A stretch of 64,000 nt of DNA from Muribaculaceae bacterium (GCA_028689665.1 JAQVCR010000002.1:16570-80569); one strand, 5' to 3'. Positions 37,100 to 45,265 are shown, counted from the first letter of the stretch. Notes: generated by a model from the letters alone, not told the origin. Numbers and translations are program-made.

Positions 37100-37172
37100 C
37101 AATAAACGTGCAAATTAACCTATTGAAATAAAAATAGCGAGGAAAGTATATGCTTATTTGCCAATAATAAAG

Positions 37173-37180
37173 TATTTTTG
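37173..37180 (+). promoter_or_regulatory. -7 box directly before recF
   Basis: TATTTTTG ends 5 bp before the recF ATG, which would give a leaderless transcript for the recF-ribH operon. The -33 region is not convincing. Confidence 0.45.
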
Positions 37181-37185
37181 CAGTT

Positions 37186-38301
37186 ATGATACTCAAAAGC
37201 ATATCTATTTTAAATTATAAGAATATTGCCGAAGCAAGATTAAACTTTTCGGAGAAAGTGAATTGCTTTACCGGCAAGAATGGAATGGGTAAGACAAACC
37301 TACTCGATGCAATATACTATTTGAGTTTCTGTAAGAGCTTTAGCAACCAACCCGACATTATGACAATCCGTTATGATTCAGATTTTTTGATGTTGCAAGG
37401 CAGCTATACCCGTAAAGGCGAGATAGAAGAAGTGTCGCTTGGTATTCAGCGAGGCAAGCGCAAGACGCTTAAACGCAATGGTAAAGAATATAAGCGATTG
37501 AGCAAGCATATAGGTCTGCTTCCGGTAGTTATGGTTTCGCCTATGGATTGGGACTTGATAAGAGGCGGAAGTGAAGAGCGTCGCCGGCTAATCGACTTAA
37601 TTATTTCGCAGAGCGATTCAGAATATTTGGCTCATCTCATACGCTATAATAAATGTCTGGATATGCGTAATTCAATGCTTAAGCAAGGAATTAGCGATTC
37701 CATATTATATGAGAGTGTAGAGAATGCAATGAGTGAATCGGCCGATAGCATTTATATTCTCAGAAATAAATGGATACAAGATTTCGCCCCCATATTTCAC
37801 AGCTATTATGCTTCAATATCGGGAAATAGCGAGAATGTAAAGTTGCAGTATCAAAGTCAGCTGTCGGATAGCCCCATGCAAAGTCTTTTAAATAGCAGAA
37901 GAGCAAAAGATGCAATAGTAGGCTATACCACAGCGGGTATTCATCGTGATGACATAGAGCTAGAGCTAAATGACTATTCGATGCGAAAGGTAGGTTCGCA
38001 AGGGCAATGTAAGACCTACACAATAGCGTTACGTCTAGCCCAATTTGATTTTCTTAAATCACATAGTGGCATCACGCCAATATTGTTGCTCGATGACATA
38101 TTTGATAAGTTAGATTCATCGAGAGTTGAAAATATAATTTCGGTAGTATCGAATCCCACCTTTGGGCAGATTTTCATCACCGACACCGACCGCACCCATC
38201 TCGATGAGATAATAAAGCGTTCGGGTGATTACAGTTATAAAATATTTACAGTAGAGAATGGCGAATGTGCCGATAATAATAATAATACATTAGAATTATG
38301 A
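37186..38301 (+). CDS. recF: DNA replication and repair protein RecF
   Basis: 371 residues. An SMC-like ATPase of the RecFOR gap-repair pathway; it binds gapped DNA and helps load RecA. The Walker A motif GKNGMGKTNLLDAI is near residue 29, the signature region GSQGQCKTYTIALRLAQ near 268, and Walker B ILLLDDIFDKLD near 304. It is the first gene of a seven-gene operon and overlaps the DUF721 gene by 4 bp (ATGA), the usual neighbour in Bacteroidota. Confidence 0.97.
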   Translation: MILKSISILNYKNIAEARLNFSEKVNCFTGKNGMGKTNLLDAIYYLSFCKSFSNQPDIMTIRYDSDFLMLQGSYTRKGEIEEVSLGIQRGKRKTLKRNGKEYKRLSKHIGLLPVVMVSPMDWDLIRGGSEERRRLIDLIISQSDSEYLAHLIRYNKCLDMRNSMLKQGISDSILYESVENAMSESADSIYILRNKWIQDFAPIFHSYYASISGNSENVKLQYQSQLSDSPMQSLLNSRRAKDAIVGYTTAGIHRDDIELELNDYSMRKVGSQGQCKTYTIALRLAQFDFLKSHSGITPILLLDDIFDKLDSSRVENIISVVSNPTFGQIFITDTDRTHLDEIIKRSGDYSYKIFTVENGECADNNNNTLEL

Positions 38302-38588
38302 AAAAGGTACAAGCGCAATCGGTGGGCGAGATTATCACATCGTATTTAAAAGAAGAGCATCTAGACACAAAGATATATGAGCAACGCATCATTATGCATT
38401 GGAATGATGTTGTGGGGCCAGCAGTGAATAGATACACAGTGAATAGATATATTGTAGATGGGAAGTTGATAGTCTATTTATCGTCGGCAGCTTTGCGAAA
38501 CGAGCTACTGATGCACAAGAGCAAGCTGATAAAAGCATTAAATGAGATAGTAGATAGAGAAATAATAAAAGACATTATAATAAAATAA
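38298..38588 (+). CDS. DUF721 (DciA-like) family protein
   Basis: 96 residues with the DUF721 core: VGEIITSYLKEEHLD, then WNDVVGPAVNRYT and a C-terminal LSSAALRNELLMHKSKLI. The family includes DciA, which loads the replicative helicase in many bacteria. Here the overlap with recF fits a role in replication or repair. It lacks the C-terminal extension of longer members. Confidence 0.85.
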   Translation: MKKVQAQSVGEIITSYLKEEHLDTKIYEQRIIMHWNDVVGPAVNRYTVNRYIVDGKLIVYLSSAALRNELLMHKSKLIKALNEIVDREIIKDIIIK

Positions 38589-38597
38589 ACGGAAGCC

Positions 38598-39077
38598 ATG
38601 TCGGAAGCAAAAGAAAAAAAACAGGATGTAAAAGCCGGTGAGAGTAATTGTCCCTTTCATCATTCGATGCCTATACAGATTAGATTTAATGATGTAGATA
38701 CACTGGGACACGTTAATAATTCAATCTATTTTTCATTTTTCGATTTGGGAAAAGCAAATTATTTTACTGCAGTAAAAGGAGGTAGTGTAGATTGGGACAA
38801 GGTAGACATAGTGGTTGCAAATATAAATTGTGATTTTCTTGCGCCGATGTTTTTCTACGAAGAAATAGAGGTAGAAACGCAGGTAGTAGAGATTCATACA
38901 AGTAGTTTTAAAATGTTTCAACGATTGATTAATAAGCACACCGGTAGTGTTAAGTGCTGTTGTTCCACAATTATGGTAGGCTTTGATGTTAAGAATCAAA
39001 CCTCCGCACCATTGTCGGAAGATTGGATAGAAGGCTTAAATAAATTTGAGGAACGAGAATTAAGAGTAAAAAAATAA
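38598..39077 (+). CDS. acyl-CoA thioesterase, hot-dog fold (4HBT)
   Basis: 159 residues. The 4HBT motif IRFNDVDTLGHVNNSIYFSF with the catalytic Asp lies near residue 36. The domain fills about 22-150, preceded by a polar N-terminal tail with a CPFHHS stretch. It hydrolyses acyl-CoA or other thioesters in the cytoplasm; the substrate is unknown. It lies within the recF-ribH operon, 9 bp after the DUF721 gene. Confidence 0.85.
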   Translation: MSEAKEKKQDVKAGESNCPFHHSMPIQIRFNDVDTLGHVNNSIYFSFFDLGKANYFTAVKGGSVDWDKVDIVVANINCDFLAPMFFYEEIEVETQVVEIHTSSFKMFQRLINKHTGSVKCCCSTIMVGFDVKNQTSAPLSEDWIEGLNKFEERELRVKK

Positions 39078-39091
39078 AGATATATAGCGAT

Positions 39092-39694
39092 ATGAATATT
39101 AAAGAATCTATGAGAAATATTCTAGAGCATGAAAGCCGTGCAGTATTGAATATACCTATAACAGATGGTTACGAGCAAGCTATAAATATAATTATAGAGC
39201 AAGTGCATAAAAAAGGAGGCAAACTAGTAACATCAGGAATGGGCAAAGCCGGACAAATAGCAATGAATATAGCCACTACATTTGCATCGACAGGCACTCC
39301 GGCAGTGTGTCTTCATCCAAGTGAGGCGCAACATGGCGATTTGGGGATTTTGCAGCCTAATGATGTCATGCTGTTGCTTTCTAATTCGGGTAAAACGTGT
39401 GAAATAATCGAGCTAGTAAGGTTAGCGCGTAATCTATATAGCGATATTCGTTTCATTGTAATCACGGGAAATGATAAGAGCGAGCTTGCTTCGATGGCAG
39501 ATGTAAGTCTATACACGGGAGGTGCGCCCGAAGTGTGTCCTTTTGGGTTAACGCCCACCACTTCGACAACGATGATGACCGTAATAGGTGATGTGCTAGT
39601 GGTTAATACGATGGAGAAGACAGGATTTACCACACACGATTATGCCTTACGCCATCATGGCGGGTATCTAGGCGAGAAGAGCCGTAAATTATAA
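39092..39694 (+). CDS. SIS-domain sugar-phosphate isomerase, KpsF/GutQ type without CBS domains
   Basis: 200 residues forming one SIS domain. The sequence follows D-arabinose-5-phosphate isomerases closely: SGMGKAGQIA, SEAQHGDLGIL, LLSNSGKTCEI, CPFGLTPTTSTT and HHGGYLG near the end. The two CBS domains of full-length KdsD (about 330 residues) are absent, as in a known short group. The likely reaction is ribulose-5-phosphate to arabinose-5-phosphate for Kdo synthesis; a hexulose-phosphate isomerase is the alternative. The PfkB-like gene follows 7 bp later. Confidence 0.83.
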   Translation: MNIKESMRNILEHESRAVLNIPITDGYEQAINIIIEQVHKKGGKLVTSGMGKAGQIAMNIATTFASTGTPAVCLHPSEAQHGDLGILQPNDVMLLLSNSGKTCEIIELVRLARNLYSDIRFIVITGNDKSELASMADVSLYTGGAPEVCPFGLTPTTSTTMMTVIGDVLVVNTMEKTGFTTHDYALRHHGGYLGEKSRKL

Positions 39695-39701
39695 AAAATA
39701 T

Positions 39702-40640
39702 ATGCGTAAAATTATAGCAATAGGTGAATCGTCTTACGATATCATCTTTGAAAATAATGCACCATTAATGGGGTTTCCGGGCAGTCGTATTCTTAATGCT
39801 ACAGCGTCGGTTGCGAATGTGGGTGTTAATACTACATTTATAAGCGAATGCGCCGCCGATTATTTAGGCGATAGGATAGTCGATTTTCTTGAGAGTAATG
39901 GAGTAAATACCAGATCGGTAGATAGATTTACCGAAGGAACGACAGCAAATTCAATAATTTATGAGACCGGGCGAGTAAGATATGACAACTATCCACAAGA
40001 TCGATTTGATGTAGTGTGGCCAAGAATTGATGAAGATGACATAATAATATTCGGCTCATTCTATTCGGTCGACAATGCTTTGAGAGAGCGACTGTTTGAA
40101 ATTATAAAATATGCACAAGAGCGCAAGGCAATAATAATCTATCTTCCCGGCTTTCATCGCGATTTAAATTTCAGGATAACAAAAGTGATGACAGCCATAT
40201 TAGAAAACTTAGAAGTATCAAATATTGTTATAGCCGATTCCGATGATATATCCAATCTATTTGGAGAAAAGTCGTCGGATACAATTTTTAGAGATAAAGT
40301 AGAGTTTTATTGTCCTAATTTTGTATATTTATCGTCGAATAGAGAGATAGTACACTATGCCTCTTCTCAAAAGATGGTTATTGACAATTGCACATCGAAA
40401 GATGTTCCATCGTTGGGGTGGAAGTCGGGATTTGTGGCAGGCGTGGCTTATGGTTTATTATTAAATAATATCACGCTATCCAATATTAAAGAAGTCGCTC
40501 CTGATGTATGGGATAGTGTAATACGCAATGCTTTGCAATTTGCAGCGAGTGCCGATAATGCGACAAATGTAGTAACCGGCGATTTTGCAACAGTTAAAGA
40601 GACAGAACTTAAGGAAGCGTTAGAACGTTTTAATGAGTAA
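39702..40640 (+). CDS. PfkB-family carbohydrate kinase homologue lacking the catalytic Asp
   Basis: 312 residues with the ribokinase-like fold: start IIAIGESSYDIIF, the sugar-site region GFPGSRILNATASVANVG, and the C-terminal SGFVAGVAYGLLL helix. In active family members the segment before that helix reads GAGD, with Asp as catalytic base; here it reads GWKS (239-242), so the base is replaced by Ser242. The ATP-site Asn/Gly pattern is also weak. It may be a non-catalytic sugar- or nucleotide-binding protein. The upstream partner is the SIS isomerase. Confidence 0.8.
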   Translation: MRKIIAIGESSYDIIFENNAPLMGFPGSRILNATASVANVGVNTTFISECAADYLGDRIVDFLESNGVNTRSVDRFTEGTTANSIIYETGRVRYDNYPQDRFDVVWPRIDEDDIIIFGSFYSVDNALRERLFEIIKYAQERKAIIIYLPGFHRDLNFRITKVMTAILENLEVSNIVIADSDDISNLFGEKSSDTIFRDKVEFYCPNFVYLSSNREIVHYASSQKMVIDNCTSKDVPSLGWKSGFVAGVAYGLLLNNITLSNIKEVAPDVWDSVIRNALQFAASADNATNVVTGDFATVKETELKEALERFNE

Positions 40641-40663
40641 TTAATCATAAATACAATTCTATC

Positions 40664-42421
40664 ATGAAACAATTATCACCATTAGTAGCATTTCCACGTT
40701 CGGCTATTAGCGTTACAATAGACGATGTAGCAATGACCGATGAGGACGCAATTGCTTTAATTGCCGATAAGCCTTTATCTAGCGAAAGATTAAGATGGTA
40801 TGGACTGTCCTTAATAATGAAAGGAAGCAATGATGATGGAATTAGAATATTAGAACAAGTATTAAGCGATACAAATAGACTTGTCGATGATAAGATACAA
40901 TTGTATTTTATTGAGTTGATGCGCATTTATCAATTAGTAGAGTCGAATAATTTAGATAGCGCATTAGCTAGCCTAAACGATTTACTACATCAATTATTCC
41001 AATTTGCCGATAAAAAAGGCGAAAACTTTATAGGCATAGCCGTATCGGCAATGTATAGCTTGGCAATGGTTCATAATGATAAAGGAGCTTGCGAATGTGC
41101 CGAGAAAGAGCTCTCGTATGTTCAGAAAATACTTGAAAAGGTTGCAAAGAAAAACGAACAACGGTTTGCCGAAGCATTAGTCGAAGCAGTGTCTGCCACC
41201 ACCTATATATATAAATCAAGGTTAAAGCAAATAAATACGTTGGCTCATTATCAAGTGGCAACCACCACCTATTTAGCTCAATTGTCGAGCGGAGGATCGA
41301 AAGTAGCTACTGAATTGATCGACAGCCTGCAACGAGAAGGTGATTTGCTCCAAAGTATGGAAAAATATCGTGATTCGGTAAAATACTATACAAAAGCGTT
41401 GCGCTATTTGCAGAAGATTAGCGAAACCAAAGATGAACGTTATCTACGAATAACAATTAATCTGGCTAAATCTCTTATTCATCTATTTAATCGCCACGAC
41501 ACAGGAGTTCAACTGCTTAATACAGCACGACTACTAGCCGTGAAACTAGGTGCCACCAATGAAGTGAACGAGATAGATAAACTACTCATAGAGAAGCCAA
41601 AGAATGATATAATGAATATGTTGAAAAAATTATTTGTATTAGTGGTAGTGCTGACTACCAGCCTACTAGCAACGGCACAGCTCACAGTGGGGCATAGAGG
41701 CTCGATTTGGGGCGTCGAGAATACTCGTTCGGCTTTTATTAATGGAGCTATGGCAGGATTTGACGGGCTTGAATGTGATGTGAAAGTTACAAAAGACGGA
41801 AAATTCGTAATTTCGCATGATGATAAACTTTCGCGACTTAATGCCGACTCAATAAGTATTCCAAATAGAGATTTTGACTATCTAAAACGTGTTCCATTAA
41901 CACAAGTGCGACGAGATGGGAAATATTATGAAGGAAATATATGTTCGCTAGAAGAATATTTAGATATATGTAACAAGTATGGTTGTTTTCCGGTGATAGA
42001 ATTGAAATGGTGTAATAACATCTATTCAAACAATAGCAACCCCGACCAATATTGTTATGATGGAATACCCGAACTAATACGTATTTTAGAATACAAAGGG
42101 CTGAAAGATAAAGCTGTGATATTAACATCTATGCGTGGTGTGCTGGCAGAAATTCGCAAAAGCAACCCCACGATGAATTTACAGCTGCTCACAGGCAACA
42201 AGTGGGAACATCTGGTTGACTTCTGCAAAGAACATCGACTAGATATTGATATACGTTGCGATATGGATACAACCAAGCTCGTAGAAACGTTCCATAACGA
42301 AGGCCTTAAAGTAAATGTGTGGTGTGCAAACACCCCTGAAATGTATCAGAAATTTGTTGATTTGGGAGTGGACTATATCACTACCGACTTTATAATTCCA
42401 GAAAATAAAACTAAAAAATAG
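40664..42421 (+). CDS. TPR protein fused to a glycerophosphodiester phosphodiesterase
   Basis: 585 residues in one uninterrupted frame. Residues 1-310 are helical with TPR-like repeats (for example MEKYRDSVKYYTKALRYL near 228-245) and no signal peptide. At residues 317-338 (base 41612 on) a complete signal-peptide-like segment appears, MNMLKKLFVLVVVLTTSLLA. A GDPD domain follows with HRG, ENTRSAF, ECDVKVTKDG and ISHDD. The second part could start on its own at 41612 or 41618. Either this is a real fusion with a central membrane anchor, or two genes joined by stop loss. Confidence 0.85.
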   Translation: MKQLSPLVAFPRSAISVTIDDVAMTDEDAIALIADKPLSSERLRWYGLSLIMKGSNDDGIRILEQVLSDTNRLVDDKIQLYFIELMRIYQLVESNNLDSALASLNDLLHQLFQFADKKGENFIGIAVSAMYSLAMVHNDKGACECAEKELSYVQKILEKVAKKNEQRFAEALVEAVSATTYIYKSRLKQINTLAHYQVATTTYLAQLSSGGSKVATELIDSLQREGDLLQSMEKYRDSVKYYTKALRYLQKISETKDERYLRITINLAKSLIHLFNRHDTGVQLLNTARLLAVKLGATNEVNEIDKLLIEKPKNDIMNMLKKLFVLVVVLTTSLLATAQLTVGHRGSIWGVENTRSAFINGAMAGFDGLECDVKVTKDGKFVISHDDKLSRLNADSISIPNRDFDYLKRVPLTQVRRDGKYYEGNICSLEEYLDICNKYGCFPVIELKWCNNIYSNNSNPDQYCYDGIPELIRILEYKGLKDKAVILTSMRGVLAEIRKSNPTMNLQLLTGNKWEHLVDFCKEHRLDIDIRCDMDTTKLVETFHNEGLKVNVWCANTPEMYQKFVDLGVDYITTDFIIPENKTKK

Positions 42422-42425
42422 AAAT

Positions 42426-42917
42426 ATGTCAACCGAACTTCATTCAAAAGAATCGAGTAATTCACTACCGGCTTATATTGCCGGACTTAGAATCGGTATT
42501 GTAGTAGCCGATTGGAATCCTAAAATAACATACGCATTGAGAGATGGCGCAATTGAAACACTTAAAAATATTGGATATAATCAAGATGATATTGATGTTT
42601 ACAATGTGCCGGGAACGGTAGAACTTACTTTTGCCTCTTCGCAACTAGTGAAAAGCAAGAGCGTAGATGCTGTTATTGCTATTGGTTGCGTTATTCGTGG
42701 CGACACACCACACTTTGATTATGTGTGCGAGAGTGCAACAAGCGGAATTTCTCATATAAATGCAACAGAAAATATCCCCGTGATTTTTGGAGTCTTAACT
42801 GTTGAAAATGAGCAACAAGCACTCGATAGAGCAGGTGGTGTGCTAGGTAATAAGGGCTCGGAATGTGCAGAATGTGCCATAAAAATGTGTGAATTTGTTT
42901 TGAAATTAAAAAAATAA
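42426..42917 (+). CDS. ribH: 6,7-dimethyl-8-ribityllumazine synthase
   Basis: 163 residues; the penultimate step of riboflavin synthesis, forming icosahedral or pentameric assemblies. Family motifs are present: RIGIVVADWNPKIT, VPGTVELTFA, AIGCVIRGDTPHFDYVCE (with the catalytic His) and FGVLTVENEQQALDRAGG. It lies 4 bp after the TPR-GDPD gene as the last protein gene of the operon. The tRNA promoter begins inside its 3' end. Confidence 0.97.
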   Translation: MSTELHSKESSNSLPAYIAGLRIGIVVADWNPKITYALRDGAIETLKNIGYNQDDIDVYNVPGTVELTFASSQLVKSKSVDAVIAIGCVIRGDTPHFDYVCESATSGISHINATENIPVIFGVLTVENEQQALDRAGGVLGNKGSECAECAIKMCEFVLKLKK

Positions 42918-42929
42918 TTTCTACCTTTG
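42899..42929 (+). promoter_or_regulatory. promoter of the tRNA-Tyr/tRNA-Gly unit
   Basis: TTTG (42899-42902), a 19-bp spacer and TACCTTTG (42922-42929). The predicted start is about 10 bases before the tRNA. Confidence 0.7.
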
Positions 42930-42946
42930 CAACGCATTTAAGGAAA

Positions 42947-43032
42947 GGGCAAATACCAGAGTGGCCAAATGGGGCAGACTGTAAATCTGCTGGCTTACGC
43001 CTACGGTGGTTCGAATCCATCTTTGCCCACCA
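42947..43032 (+). tRNA. tRNA-Tyr (anticodon GTA)
   Basis: The acceptor stem GGGCAAA/TTTGCCC closes an 86-nt gene with CCA encoded at 43030-43032. The anticodon stem GCAGA/TCTGC surrounds GTA at 42981-42983. A long variable arm, as expected for tRNA-Tyr, precedes GGTTCGAATCC. Confidence 0.95.
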
Positions 43033-43038
43033 TAATTT

Positions 43039-43111
43039 GCGGAAGTAGCTCAGTTGATAGAGCATCAGCCTTCCAAGCTGAGGGTCGCGAGTTTGAGCCT
43101 CGTCTTCCGCT
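43039..43111 (+). tRNA. tRNA-Gly (anticodon TCC)
   Basis: The acceptor stem GCGGAAG/CTTCCGC and the anticodon loop CTTCCAA with TCC at 43072-43074 give a 73-nt tRNA without an encoded CCA. It follows tRNA-Tyr by 6 bases in the same transcript. The T loop reads GTTTGAG, a variant of GTTCGAA. Confidence 0.93.
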
Positions 43112-43113
43112 CT

Positions 43114-43141
43114 AAGGTCTCTTTTCAGAGACCTTTTTTTT
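43114..43141 (+). terminator. intrinsic terminator after tRNA-Gly
   Basis: AAGGTCTC (43114-43121) pairs with GAGACCTT (43128-43135), followed by a T run. Confidence 0.9.
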
Positions 43142-43217
43142 AGATATATAAGTATATATTTATAGACTAAGTGATAAGTAATGGAATAAAATGCATGCGT
43201 TTCGTAAAATTTAATTT

Positions 43218-43273
43218 TATCTTTGTATTTATATTTACAAATTATGCAATGGTGGGAAAAGTATATGAGTTAG
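43218..43273 (+). promoter_or_regulatory. -7 box and 9-codon open frame before the SUMF1-like gene
   Basis: TATCTTTG at 43218-43225 predicts a start near 43232. A short open frame at 43244-43273 would encode MQWWEKYMS and then stop, 57 bp before the main ATG. There is no clear -33 element. It is either a leader peptide or chance. Confidence 0.35.
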
Positions 43274-43330
43274 AGAACATATTCTACTAATCCTGAGGCT
43301 ATATGCTGATTAACCAAAAATTAATATATT

Positions 43331-44119
43331 ATGAAAATAAATTTAGCTCTATCGGGTTTTATTATTTTATTGGCTTTATTGGCTGATAGCTGTGTACAGA
43401 ATGCACAAACTGTGCGATCTGAAACTTTTACTGTAAAAGGTGTGAGCTTCGATATGGTTTATGTTGAAGAGGGTACCTTTAACATGGGAGCCACAGCCGA
43501 GCAAGCTGGCGATGCGTATGAAGCCGAATCTCCGGTTCACAAAGTGAAGCTAAACGATTATTATATAGGAAGGCATGAAGTAACGCAAGCCTTATGGAAA
43601 GCCGTAATGGGAAACAATCCAAGTATATTTAAAGGAGATAATCTTCCTGTAGAACACGTGTGTTGGAATGATTGTCAAGCCTTTATACAAGAACTCAACC
43701 GACTTACTGGAAAGCAGTTTTTACTCCCAACCGAGGCTCATTGGGAATATGCCGCTCGTGGTGGTAGCACGTCTGCTCGCACAAAATATGCGGGAAGTCA
43801 GGATTTGAATCAAGTATGTTGGTATTATGAAAACAGCGACATGAAAACCCATCCCGTTGGCACAAAGTTACCTAATGAATTGGGTATTTATGATATGAGT
43901 GGCAATGTGAGTGAGTGGTGCAATGATTGGTATAGTGGTTATACTGTATATCCTAAAACCAATCCTGCAGGTCCTAAAAATGGCTATTACTACGTTGTGC
44001 GTGGTGGTGGTTGGCTTAGCAACGCAAGGAATAACCGAGTGTCAAATCGTAGCTACGGCAACCGCAACACTGGCTATCGCCTCAAATATCTCGGTTTTCG
44101 CTTGGTTTTAATTCCATAA
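43331..44119 (+). CDS. SUMF1/EgtB-fold (formylglycine-generating-enzyme-like) lipoprotein
   Basis: 262 residues with a lipoprotein signal (LLADSC, mature Cys near residue 21). The sulfatase-modifying-factor fold follows: EGTFNMGATAEQ, LNDYYIGRHEVTQALWKAVMG, LPTEAHWEYAARGG and YDMSGNVSEWCNDWY. The C-terminal part that in true formylglycine-generating enzymes holds the copper-binding cysteines has none here (RGGGWLSNARNN to the end), so sulfatase activation is unlikely. Bacteroidota carry many such surface proteins of unknown role. The gene is monocistronic. Confidence 0.85.
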   Translation: MKINLALSGFIILLALLADSCVQNAQTVRSETFTVKGVSFDMVYVEEGTFNMGATAEQAGDAYEAESPVHKVKLNDYYIGRHEVTQALWKAVMGNNPSIFKGDNLPVEHVCWNDCQAFIQELNRLTGKQFLLPTEAHWEYAARGGSTSARTKYAGSQDLNQVCWYYENSDMKTHPVGTKLPNELGIYDMSGNVSEWCNDWYSGYTVYPKTNPAGPKNGYYYVVRGGGWLSNARNNRVSNRSYGNRNTGYRLKYLGFRLVLIP

Positions 44120-44191
44120 AAAGTTATTCTGTAATTTTTGTAACCTCAACAAAAAAAATAAACGATTAGTTGATAGCTAATTAGAAATACA

Positions 44192-44220
44192 AAAAGAGAA
44201 ACGATAATCGTTTCTCTTTT
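44192..44220. terminator. bidirectional terminator between the SUMF1-like gene and tRNA-Gln
   Basis: AAAAGAGAAACG pairs with CGTTTCTCTTTT around a small ATAAT loop, with A and T tracts on either side. Confidence 0.8.
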
Positions 44221-44225
44221 CTTTG

Positions 44226-44296
44226 TTGCCTTGGAAGGATTCGAACCCTCACAGGCGGAACCAGAATCCGAAGTGCTACCATTACACCACAAGGCA
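44226..44296 (-). tRNA. tRNA-Gln (anticodon CTG)
   Basis: On the minus strand the acceptor stem TGCCTTG/CAAGGCA, D arm GTGTAATGGTAGCAC and anticodon loop TTCTGGT give CTG (44264-44262). The T arm GGGTTCGAATCC is normal. No CCA is encoded. Confidence 0.93.
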
Positions 44297-44444
44297 GTTT
44301 TTGGTAGTGCAAAATTACTACTTATTTTGATAACTGCAATATTATCCCATAAAATATTTCATCAAAAAATGGCTTGATGAAACGTTTACATAACAGCTTA
44401 TTAAAAGCAAGTGCTGATTAACAGCCTGTTATAGTGGTAAAGAG

Positions 44445-44516
44445 TACGCCCGTGGGGAGTCGAACCCCAATCGAAGGAACCGGAATCCTTTATTCTATCC
44501 ATTAAACTACGGGCGC
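44445..44516 (-). tRNA. tRNA-Arg (anticodon CCG)
   Basis: On the minus strand the acceptor stem GCGCCCG/CGGGCGT has a G-U first pair. The anticodon stem AAGGA/TCCTT holds CCG (44483-44481), and the T arm is GGGTTCGACTCCC. It is 72 nt without encoded CCA and is probably co-transcribed with tRNA-Gln, which lies about 148 bp downstream. Confidence 0.93.
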
Positions 44517-44556
44517 AAATTAATTTCAAAAATCTTAAATAAAGTTTTTCGTATGG

Positions 44557-44588
44557 CAAAAGTAATAAACAATTTGTAGCTTTGCAAA
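44557..44588 (-). promoter_or_regulatory. promoter of the tRNA-Arg/tRNA-Gln unit, overlapping the ung promoter region
   Basis: On the minus strand TTTG (44588-44585), a 20-bp spacer and TACTTTTG (44564-44557). The + strand TAGCTTTG at 44577-44584, a -7 box for ung, lies inside the same segment, so the two divergent promoters share DNA. Confidence 0.7.
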
Positions 44589-44602
44589 AAGAGAACCGTG
44601 TA

Positions 44603-45265
44603 ATGAATGTAAAAATAGAAGAAAGTTGGAAAAAGGTATTGACAAAAGAGTTTGAAAAAGACTATTTTGCACGTTTAACCGACTTTGTGAAAGCAGAATA
44701 TAAACAAGGAAATATTTTCCCGCCGGGTTATGAAATATTTGCCGCTTTCGATGCCACGCCATTTGAGGCAGTCAAGGTTGTGATAATAGGGCAAGATCCC
44801 TATCACGATGTCGGGCAGGCGAATGGTCTATGCTTCTCGGTGTGTGAAGGTGTGCCATTTCCCCCCTCGCTATTGAATATTTTTAAAGAGTTGCATGATG
44901 ATTTAGGTGCAGAAATCCCTAAGGATGGAGATCTTACACGCTGGGCAAGGCAAGGAGTATTGTTGTTGAATAGCACATTGACAGTGCGCGCGCATCAGGC
45001 AGGGTCGCATCAAGGAAAAGGGTGGGAGATATTTACCGATGAGGTGATAATGCGTCTTGCGAGAGATAGAGAAAATGTCGTGTTTATCTTGTGGGGAGCT
45101 TATGCAATAAAGAAAGGTGCATTTATCGACCGTAGCAGACATTGTGTAATTACATCGCCACACCCATCGCCATTATCTTCTTATCGAGGATTCTTTGGTA
45201 GCAAGCCCTTTTCAAAAGCCAATCAATATCTTATTGAAAAAGGAATAAAGCCAATAGAGTGGTAA
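44603..45265 (+). CDS. ung: uracil-DNA glycosylase
   Basis: 220 residues from the ATG at 44603 (an upstream in-frame TTG at 44582 overlaps the -7 box and is unlikely). It removes uracil from DNA in base-excision repair. The catalytic water-activating motif GQDPYHDVGQANGL lies near residue 61, then LLNSTLTVR and the HPSPLS motif with the catalytic His. Length is normal for family 1. The type IX plug gene follows 27 bp later with no terminator between. Confidence 0.97.
   Translation: MNVKIEESWKKVLTKEFEKDYFARLTDFVKAEYKQGNIFPPGYEIFAAFDATPFEAVKVVIIGQDPYHDVGQANGLCFSVCEGVPFPPSLLNIFKELHDDLGAEIPKDGDLTRWARQGVLLLNSTLTVRAHQAGSHQGKGWEIFTDEVIMRLARDRENVVFILWGAYAIKKGAFIDRSRHCVITSPHPSPLSSYRGFFGSKPFSKANQYLIEKGIKPIEW

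Noticed and set aside
43331-44119. Sulfatase-activating formylglycine-generating enzyme
   Set aside because: The required C-terminal cysteines are missing and no sulfatase gene is present in the window.
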